Shown here piece after piece: positions 7,610 to 13,458 of a DNA stretch of 13,458 nucleotides. The position numbers and the translations under genes were made by a program. This DNA is from Euperipatoides rowelli. Its lineage: Eukaryota > Onychophora > Udeonychophora > Euonychophora > Peripatopsidae. Location of the stretch: assembly GCA_003024985.2 (NCBI GenBank), contig PXIH01S0005956.1, one strand, 5' to 3'. Under the pieces are notes generated by a model, which saw nothing but the letters and a program-made list of their open reading frames with translations, searched no databases and was not told the DNA's origin. Within the stretch, counting starts at the first letter, position 1; each line of letters opens with the position of its first letter.

Positions 7610-9290
7610 TTAATTTACCTTTAAATGTAGCCTATTAAAAGTATTGCTTTCTCTTATGCTTACCGAGAGATTGTTCCATATTTTGGGTGCAGTTCTGGGT
7701 AAGGGGAAATCTCCCATTTTAGTTTTATACCTTGGAATAAAAAGTCCTTTCGAGCCACTTAATCTAGTCATGGTTATGTTATGACTATTAGAGCTATTTT
7801 TGATCAGATCAAATAGGTAGACTGATTTTTTATCATTTAATATTTTCCATAATGTACAAGCCAAATGTAATATACACATTTTATTAAGTGGCATTAATCC
7901 CAGTCTGTAGTTTGCTTCGGTTGCACTGCTACAGCCGCCACCAAATAATATGAATCTGGCTGCTGTATTTGCCACTATCTGTATTTCTGAGGCTAATGCC
8001 AGTGAGTAGTGACCCCAAACTGCAACCCCATAGGTTAGTCTGGACTGTATTAGCGAAAAATACACTGTCCTTAGTTGTGAAGTGGCTAGAAATCCTTTTA
8101 GTTTGTTTTTTTAACAATATTATGTATGTGTATGTCCCACTTTAGAAGTTTATCCAGAGGGATGCCTAGAATTTTTAAAGAATCTGCGAATGGGATACTG
8201 CTATTATTAATTTTAATTAGTGATATATCAGAATTAATTTTACTAATTTTATTTGATGATCCTATCAATATAGCAGATGATTTCTCATGGTTTATTCTTA
8301 GTCCGTTTTCCATAGTCCAATTTTTAATGTTCACTAAGTCTTCATTTATTGATCTTGTTATTTCATTTAGGTTATAGCCATGTTGATACAATGTAATGTC
8401 ATCTGCAAATAACTTAGTTTTGAGTTTATTAGATGTTAAAAAGCAATGGTGTAAGTGATGATCCGTATGGTATGCCATATTTAACAGGTAGGAGATTTGA
8501 GGTCACAGTTCCTATTTTTACACACTGTTTTCTATCTTTTAAATACGTAAATAGGTAGTTAGAAAACCATGTCATACTAGTTGGATTCAGATTTAGATCA
8601 CTTAATTTATCCAATAGAATTTTATGAGGTATAGAGTCAAATGCCTTCGATAGGTCCAATGCCAACACAATCGATACCTTACCATCATCCATTTGTTCTC
8701 TAACGTCGTTGCTGATTCTAGATAGACAAGTAGATGTGGAATATGATTTTCTGAATCCAATATGGTGGTCATTTAATAGATTATTGGATTCTAAATAACT
8801 GACAAATTGATTGTGTACTACTTTTTCCAGCAATTTACCTAAAATTGGTAGAATGGATATCGGTCAGAAATTGGTTGGGTTGTCCCTAGAGCTACCTTTG
8901 TGAATGGGCACTAAAAACGCTTGTTTCCATATTTCTGAAATTTTTCCTGATATCAGATAACTTAAATATAAACAGCAGAGGTTCATACTCCCATTCCCTC
9001 TGTACCACATAGTGGAGGGAGGTAGATTATTTACCAAGTCAATTAACATATTATTTGTGATTGGTTTAAGGGTGAATTGAAGTGTTATTTTTTATCTAAT
9101 ATTTTGTTTCTAGTACCGTACCCAATTCAATATTCATAGGTGATTCATCATCATTTTCTGGTTGTCCTATATTAGCAAAGAATAATTTCATGTCATTTTT
9201 CTTGTTTTTTTCCCAAAAGTTCATTTGTATCTATGACCTCTTATTGCTACGTTATCTAATAAAGGGAAAAAACTTGCTCAATATTGTTAT
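7610..9290 (-). pseudogene. Non-LTR retrotransposon RT relic, near-full RT domain
   Basis: This is the best preserved coding relic. Read on the minus strand it starts with a linker (NVAIRGHRYK near 9235-9290, then WEKNKKNDMKLFFANIGQPE). It continues with LKPITNNMLIDLVNN and IWKQAFLVPIHKGSSRDNPT (ORF 8864-9049). One in-frame TGA (8864-8866) sits where N-Y/F-R-P-I-S is expected. Next, 8429-8833 carries GFRKSYST, motif A ALDLSKAFDSIPHK and motif B GIPYGSSLTPLLFN. A frameshift with a small deletion precedes the active-site box FADD (8398-8409). Then come SIPFADSLKILGIPLDKLLK and, after another frameshift, a thumb/C-terminal block (7610-8065) with QSRLTYGVAVWGHYS and APKIWNNL. TAA at 7610-7612 ends it. 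It is a homologue of the plus-strand relic at 5265-6451. The upstream limit is soft; 9300-9420 could hold more of the linker. Confidence 0.9.
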
Positions 9291-9467
9291 ATAAGAAGTA
9301 CTCCAAAGATTATGAATTCTTTTAGTAAAAGTTGTGGAAGAATCTCTCCAGCTTCGCTATGTCCTTAAAAGATACAAAATTGTCGAAGAACAATAATCTA
9401 CATAAATCTATATATATAAGTATATGACTTTAAACATTTCTATGGTTATTGTTCTAAATTTGCACAG

Positions 9468-9580
9468 GCACCAACTTTGCTACTTCTCCATGGGTTCAGG
9501 GGGTCACTTAGGCCCACAACAGGATCAAGGGGGAAATTCCTGGAGGATCCAGGGGGCAAAGCTCCCCAGAAGCTTTTGAT
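9468..9580. repeat. G/C-run repeat fragment
   Basis: This patch is richer in G/C than its surroundings. It has CAGGGGGTCACTTAGGCCCA and a small bulged hairpin GGGGGCAAAGCTCCCC at 9552-9567. Such GGGGGCAAAGC.CCCC strings are common in dispersed invertebrate repeats. No terminal inverted repeats or target duplication are visible. Confidence 0.45.
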
Positions 9581-9779
9581 ATTTAGATAAACCCTATAAA
9601 TCCTTAAAATTCTAGTACGATTTTAAAAAAAAATACAAAAAACAAACTATGCGATAAGTGGAATCTTTCATCAGAAACACCGCAAAGTGTAAATACCTGT
9701 GTTGGAATGATAATCAAATTAATTTTGATAGTATGTAGAAAATTAAACATGGCTTCCTGTATTTGGGAAGTTCTGAAAA

Positions 9780-10120
9780 TTAAGCTCCATGATCTCATTT
9801 CCTGTTTGTAGATTAACAAAATGGATAATATTTCCGAATATTTCCGAGGCAAACTTCAGAAATGACATCATTAAATAAAGTTGAATAAGCAAATGAGGCA
9901 CACACCCCTTCGAAAAAATATGGAATATGCAAACAAGATGATGTTGCACTGAGGAATTTTCGGAAATGTTTTCCAATTATATCAACTCATTTGAATATGC
10001 AAATGAGCCATCCTGACGAAAATTACTGAATATTAATTAAATATGATGTCATACACAAAGCATTATGGCTAATTTGCAAGGAATAGTGGGTAAAAACACT
10101 GTTGAGTGACATCATACCAT
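9780..10120. repeat. Modular repeat with octamer-like and TGACATCA motifs
   Basis: Three GCAAATGAG-like strings (9889, about 9929 as GCAAACAAG, and 9999-10008) recur, two of them in an AATATGCAAA context. TGACATCAT or its inverse occurs at 9863-9871, 10043-10051 and 10108-10116. ATTTCCGA units lie at 9830-9849 in 10-base phase and inverted near 9955. The same three motifs appear in inverse order and orientation at 1225-1344, which indicates two copies of one dispersed family. No coding is supported; the minus frames at 9604-9976 are AT-driven. Confidence 0.6.
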
Positions 10121-10313
10121 TATTTGTTGCAATACATTGTGGGTGCTTGAATTCGATTGGTGGTGAGCCAGAATCGGACTTTTATACCTGCTGCTCATTT
10201 ATGGCAAACGGGCGTTGTGGTGTCTGTAGGAGGTACAGTACCTCAACTTGTCATTTGTTTTTTAATAAAGGACAAGAATGTAATTACCCTCTTATATAAC
10301 ATTATTTTTAATA
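10121..10313. other. Unassigned stretch with short palindrome
   Basis: It holds an odd-centred 15-base palindrome GAGGTACAGTACCTC (10230-10244). A 65-codon frame with eight cysteines spans 10102-10299, but it begins at GTG inside a repeat and matches no known cysteine pattern. I therefore do not call a gene. Confidence 0.4.
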
Positions 10314-10321
10314 CTCAAATC

Positions 10322-10453
10322 CAGGGGTGTTGAGAGGGGGGGGGGGAGGCAAAAGTACCCTGGCCCCATAGAGACACCAACCTTTTTTTTTTTTGTTAAA
10401 CAAAGGGGCCCATAAATTTTTTTGACCTGGGTCCAAGGCTCTCAACTCCCCTG
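10322..10453. mobile_element. 132-bp hAT MITE with perfect 8-bp target duplication
   Basis: The ends CAGGGGTGTTGAGAG and, inverted, CAGGGGAGTTGAGAG differ at one of 15 positions. The flanking octamer CTCAAATC is exact on both sides (10314-10321 and 10454-10461). The CAGGGG ends, 8-bp duplication and absence of an ORF define a hAT-type miniature element. It has an 11-base G-run at 10336-10346, just inside the left end. The intact duplication suggests a relatively recent insertion. Confidence 0.93.
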
Positions 10454-10461
10454 CTCAAATC

Positions 10462-10899
10462 ATGTAGGCCCATACCTGTTGTTTTGGTAATGTAATAATC
10501 CAGATACTTACATTCTATCTTTTATTTTCCCATAAAACTCTATTACAGTAGCTTTCACAGATAGATATTTTATAAATTATTTTGTGAACAACGTACAGTA
10601 TGTTGAATATAATAATTATTATGGTACACAATTTTGCTTTCAAAGTATTCCTTGAAGTCATTTTGTATCTTATTTCTGGCAGTTGAATTCTCATATGGGA
10701 ATGGTATACCCAAGAACTTCTAAGACACAACATTTCCCAAACATTTTATAATTGCAAAGTTAAGTAGGTCTACTATAACCAAATTTTTCATAATTAATTC
10801 AGTTCCTTTTTTTTATTATGTCAAATTCCACAAATAGTCTTAAGACTTTTGGAATGTCACTCTTATTTAAAAAAACACACTAAAGGCAGGTTCATCATT
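10462..10899. other. AT-rich stretch, possible decayed 3' part of RT relic
   Basis: On the minus strand a phrase LGIPFPYENSTARNKIQ (about 10655-10705) might correspond to the region after the RT palm (LGxxFxY type), but flanking frames are broken and the match is weak. The 72-codon frame at 10515-10733 is in a different frame and not supported. Confidence 0.3.
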
Positions 10900-11400
10900 A
10901 CATTTTTTCAGTACGTTTCATTATCAACAAGGTGTACTATAGAATCAATATAAATAATAATCGATGATACTATAAGTTGTATATTCAATCTTCTGTAAGA
11001 GCTTATTAAGGTATAAACAAAACATATTGAACCCTGAGAGATGGCCTTGTTTAGGGGAATCCCTTCAAGGCTCAACCGCCCCATTTTTGAATATATAGTT
11101 CTGTTGATAGCATAGTTTATATAGCGTTTGTAACATAATCAAATGCTTTAATTACTAAATTAAATAGCCATGCGATACAATGTCAAAGGCATTCCTAATG
11201 TCACAAAAAAATAAGTCCCATACCTTTCAAGTTTTCTAACATTTTATATTGCCGTAAAATGATACTGCATCATAAATGTTCCTCCTGACACAGAAAACTG
11301 ACTTTCCACTATTATTTTCTGTAATGTAGGCTTTATTTTTTTTCTAGAATTTATAACAAAGTATTTATAATACCTCCTACTAACAGGGCAATGGTGGGAA
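10900..11400 (-). pseudogene. Third-family non-LTR RT relic, palm region
   Basis: Read on the minus strand it contains VESQF followed by VRRNIYDAVSF, the QxGFRxxxSTxDA position. Motif A follows as LFFCDIRNAFDIVSHGYLI (about 11163-11217), and LIMLQTLYKLCYQQNYIFKN comes next. A KQGHLSGF or, in the next frame, ISQGS string at about 11030-11050 corresponds to the QG box (motif B). The active-site box IYIDS at 10941-10955 stands for YADD, with the second aspartate replaced, and is followed by IVHLVDNE. Numerous stops and frame changes make it dead. It differs from the other relics. The endonuclease fragment at 12812-12970 on the same strand could be its displaced 5' part, which is inference only. 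Confidence 0.72.
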
Positions 11401-11576
11401 TTGGTTTGGGTAGTATTCCCAGAAACCAGGGCTCCATGTATGAACAAACTCCATTAGAAAATACAGTGTACATAGTTATGACACCAGGGGTGATGAGAAA
11501 GGGTGGCCCCTCTAAGTCCAAATGAGGGACCATAGATAATAAAGGTCAACGAAACATCCATACAACCAAAAAAAAA

Positions 11577-11970
11577 AGCTTATCAAAGTTTCACGCACAA
11601 GGGGCCTGTGGACCTGGACAAGGGAACCTCAGGTCCATCAAAGATAAGCAAATTGTCTATACAACCAAAAAAAAAAAAGCTTATCAAATCTTCATGAACA
11701 GGGGCCCTCACAAAAAAAAAAGCTTATCAAAGTTCCACGCACAAGGGGCCTGTAGACCTGGACAAGGGACCCACAGGTCCGTCAAATGTAAACAAAACGT
11801 CTATACAACAAAAAAAAAGCTTATCAAATTTTCTCTTTCAAGTGGTCCCTACAGCCTAGTCAAGGGGCCCACAGGTCCGTCAAATATAAGCGAAACGCCT
11901 ATACAAACAAAAAAAATAGCTTATCAAATCTTCATGAACAGGATCCCCCGCAAAAAAAAAACCTTATCAA
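11577..11970. repeat. Minisatellite of long and short units, order A-B-A-A-B
   Basis: The junction A(8-12)-GCTTATCAAA recurs at 11577, 11678, 11721, 11818, 11918 and, with one change, 11961. The spacings of 101, 43, 97, 100 and 43 define long A and short B units. A units share ACGCACAAGGGGCCTGT, then GGACAAGG, CAGGTCC(A/G)TCAAA and TATACAA. B units share TCTTCATGAACAGG followed by CCC. A degenerate A unit precedes the array from about 11477. The 94-codon frame at 11694-11978 is a by-product. An inverted copy of the junction lies at 13408-13434. Confidence 0.92.
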
Positions 11971-11977
11971 AAATATA

Positions 11978-12365
11978 AGAGGGCCTCACCTGGATTTCCA
12001 GTCTCGGGGGCCCCAAAAAAATGTGGGGGCCCTTCCTACACCATAGCAGCTTATTAGGCAAACCATGGGACTGGGAACTCAGAAATAGGCCTAAAGACGA
12101 TGTCAGACGCTACCTCATCTAGACACCCCACCCTAGCTCCAAACGCAGAGACAGTAACATAAAAACAACATAGAGAAAAGACTCACAATACCAAATAAAT
12201 TTATAAAATTCAATCAAACCATAAAATACAATTAACTTTAACATTAGCTAGGTTTAAATAAATAACTAAGCAAATATAATTTAAATAAAAGAGAGAACTA
12301 AATAAGGGAATTAAACAAGAAAATAAATAAAAATAAGAAAATAAATAGAAAAGACCACACCAAAT
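11978..12365. other. G/C-run patch, then A-rich asymmetric stretch
   Basis: 12010-12035 has paired CGGGGGCCCC and GGGGGCCC strings around an A-run, probably a repeat fragment. From about 12150 to 12355 the plus strand is strongly A-rich with AAATAAA-like strings. No gene is recognised. Confidence 0.5.
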
Positions 12366-12600
12366 TGATAGATCCCTGGTTGTGAAATTCCATCTCCCTC
12401 TAGACCATTGTCCTTCAGCCTCATCTACTTATCTCCATCCACTTCCAATACTTTCGCTTCCTGATTCACATCTTCTAGTCCTTCCACCCCTTCCATGTGG
12501 GACTTTATTAAACTGTGTTCCCACCCACAGCGACAGAGCCTCGTTTGTTTATGCAGGGCCCACCACGAGCAGGTGAGGTTGTCAGGTGAGGAGAGGCTAG
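12366..12600. other. Pyrimidine-rich, higher-GC stretch of unknown origin
   Basis: The plus strand is rich in CCT/TCC strings from 12388 to 12500 and includes a 64-codon frame (12382-12576). A polypyrimidine-like tract ends in CCCACCCACAG (12519-12529), and an AGCAGGTGAGG string at 12568-12578 resembles a splice donor. This would frame a 42-base exon-like segment. No homology is recognised and the whole could equally be a repeat. Confidence 0.3.
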
Positions 12601-12759
12601 TAAGCTAAAAGCTATGTATTACGCATCTCTCGCCCTTGGGCCCCCAGTTCAATTTTCATATCATTTGCAATAAAAATTAAAAATTAATCAATAAAAAATT
12701 GTTGTTACTGTATTATTCAAAGGGGGGGGGGGGAGATTATTTTTTCATAATCGTTCGCA
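12601..12759. other. AT-rich stretch with 12-base G-run
   Basis: It contains a GGGCCCCCAG patch (about 12639-12648), an AATTAAAAATTAATC stretch and a 12-base G-run at 12722-12733. No coding is seen. Confidence 0.5.
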
Positions 12760-12811
12760 ATTTCACGGACCCCTTGTATATACTTTGCGGACCACAGGTT
12801 AAGAAATTCTG
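12760..12811. mobile_element. Lone hAT-type terminus
   Basis: The inverse strand reads CAGAATTTCTTAACCTGTGG, then TCCGC, then GGGGTCCGTG further in. This is the typical CAGNGGTTCTTAACC..GTGGTCCGC end of hAT elements, close in style to the end at 4304 but distinct. No partner end was found to the left, so it is a truncated or solo end. Endonuclease coding similarity starts at the very next base. Confidence 0.65.
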
Positions 12812-12970
12812 ATTATTATTTAGACAAAATTCCTTAAAATTAAACATTTCTGCTAATTCCTTTGTATTAAAATCTCCCAACCAAATGTACTTTGCAGATT
12901 TAAATGTGCTAGTAATATTTGATTTTTAAAAAGTTATTTGGGGCATAGTAACCTCAACGAATTCTGCCCT
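12812..12970 (-). pseudogene. Non-LTR retrotransposon endonuclease fragment
   Basis: The minus strand reads RAEFVEVTMPQITF, a stop, then SNITSTFKSAKYIWLGDFNT and KELAEMFNFKEFCLN. LGDFN at 12866-12880 is the conserved Y-I-x-L-G-D-F-N box of apurinic-type endonuclease domains in jockey-group retrotransposons; its Asp and Asn take part in phosphodiester cleavage in that family. One in-frame TAA interrupts it. The fragment stops at the hAT terminus (12811) and fades upstream of 12970. It may belong to the same element as the minus-strand RT relic at 10900-11400. Confidence 0.65.
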
Positions 12971-13407
12971 ATTAAACTCTCAGAAAATATGTGTGCATAC
13001 TTACATTCATAATAATCAAGTTATAATATATAAATCAGAGAGTACAACATCGTTTATTCATACAATAACAAAATCTTTGAACTTGAGATTTTACTGTAAA
13101 CAATCTGCAAATTAAGACTCTGTGCTTGTGTTTCAAATATATTTTTATCCTCCTACGGAAAATTACTTATCACAAAGATATACTGTATAAGGAGAGCTAA
13201 AAAAAAAATGGAAATCCATTACAAGATTGACCATTCTGGAAAGCATGAAAATGACTGCTTTAAACTTACTTTTTGTTTTCATGAATAGCACTAAAACAAG
13301 CAAATTTTAGCTAGAATGTCCACACAGTGGCAAACCATGATGTTTTGGTACGCGGGGCAGAGCTTACTCTTGTCAACCCTTAGGCACCTTATTTATATTT
13401 TTGTTGC
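12971..13407. other. AT-rich stretch without recognisable gene
   Basis: More of the endonuclease might be expected here on the minus strand, but I cannot recognise it. There are no terminal repeats and no ORF of note. Confidence 0.5.
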
Positions 13408-13434
13408 AGATAATTTGATAAGCCTTTTTTTTTT
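13408..13434 (-). repeat. Inverted copy of the minisatellite junction
   Basis: The reverse strand reads ten A, then GGCTTATCAAATTATCT. From GCTTATC on, it matches the A-unit junction at 11819-11834 at 15 of 16 positions. It lies at the window edge, so the extent of the inverted array is unknown. Confidence 0.6.
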
Positions 13435-13458
13435 AAGCTGACGTTTTTTGTTTTTTTT

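Noticed and set aside
7610-9290. Functional RT or telomerase-like gene
   Set aside because: An in-frame TGA and several frameshifts interrupt it, and the motif order is that of non-LTR retrotransposons.
10102-10299. Cysteine-rich small secreted protein
   Set aside because: Starts at GTG within a repeat module, no signal peptide, and the cysteine spacing matches no known pattern.
11577-11970. CRISPR-like array of regularly spaced repeats
   Set aside because: The repeated part covers whole units, not short repeats with unique spacers. Spacing alternates 43/100 and the setting is eukaryotic.
12382-12576. Proline-rich 64-residue protein gene
   Set aside because: Composition is driven by the pyrimidine-rich tract; no recognisable domain. 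Kept only as a weak exon hint.
1-13458. tRNA, rRNA, operon or retroviral gene set
   Set aside because: No B-box-like GGTTCRANNCC with a fold, no rRNA cores, no ORF packing, and no LTR, protease or integrase motifs were seen on either strand.

Overview
This window looks like non-coding DNA from an animal genome, most likely an invertebrate. It is AT-rich (about one third G+C by eye) and full of homopolymer runs. It holds many decayed non-LTR retrotransposon fragments and short inverted-repeat DNA transposons. I see no operon-like packing of ORFs, no intact host gene, no tRNA or rRNA, and no CRISPR array. The taxon cannot be fixed from this sequence; a marine invertebrate such as a mollusc or a non-vertebrate deuterostome would fit.

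Left part (1-3500). A minus-strand remnant of an L2/CR1-type reverse transcriptase (RT) C-terminus lies at 21-396, next to an (ATT)7 tract. After an unremarkable AT-rich stretch there is a six-unit tract with an exact 10-bp period (1285-1344). A dispersed-repeat cluster follows (1455-2440), built around C-rich runs, an AAATTTCAAATTTGAA core and a CCTAGGACCTTGACC-like box. It contains an exact 174-bp duplication around a single N, probably an assembly artefact. 2440-3495 is AT-rich with nothing recognisable.

Centre (3497-7416). This is a dense stack of mobile elements: a 247-bp inverted-repeat element, a 433-bp fold-back palindrome, a hAT-like non-autonomous element (4304-5256), and a plus-strand RT pseudogene (5265-6451) ending in a hairpin and an (AAT)n tail. 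A 298-bp MITE interrupts this pseudogene. A second, unrelated plus-strand RT remnant (6768-7216) and a 134-bp hAT-like MITE follow.

Right part (7610-13458). A longer minus-strand RT pseudogene (7610-about 9290) is related to the 5265-6451 copy and lies tail-to-tail with it. Next come a G/C-run repeat, a zone of repeated octamer-like and TGACATCA-like modules (9780-10120), a 132-bp hAT MITE with a perfect 8-bp target duplication (10322-10453), and another minus-strand RT remnant (about 10900-11400). A minisatellite follows, with unit order A-B-A-A-B (11577-11970). After mixed low-complexity sequence there is a lone hAT end (12760-12811) abutting an apurinic-type endonuclease remnant with an LGDFN motif. 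At the right edge is an inverted copy of the minisatellite motif.

No functional protein-coding gene is supported. Every recognised coding stretch is a frameshifted or stop-interrupted transposon relic. The most interesting features are the structured repeats (10-bp phased tract, A/B minisatellite with inverted partner, octamer/CRE-like modules, fold-back arms) and the readable order of nested insertions.
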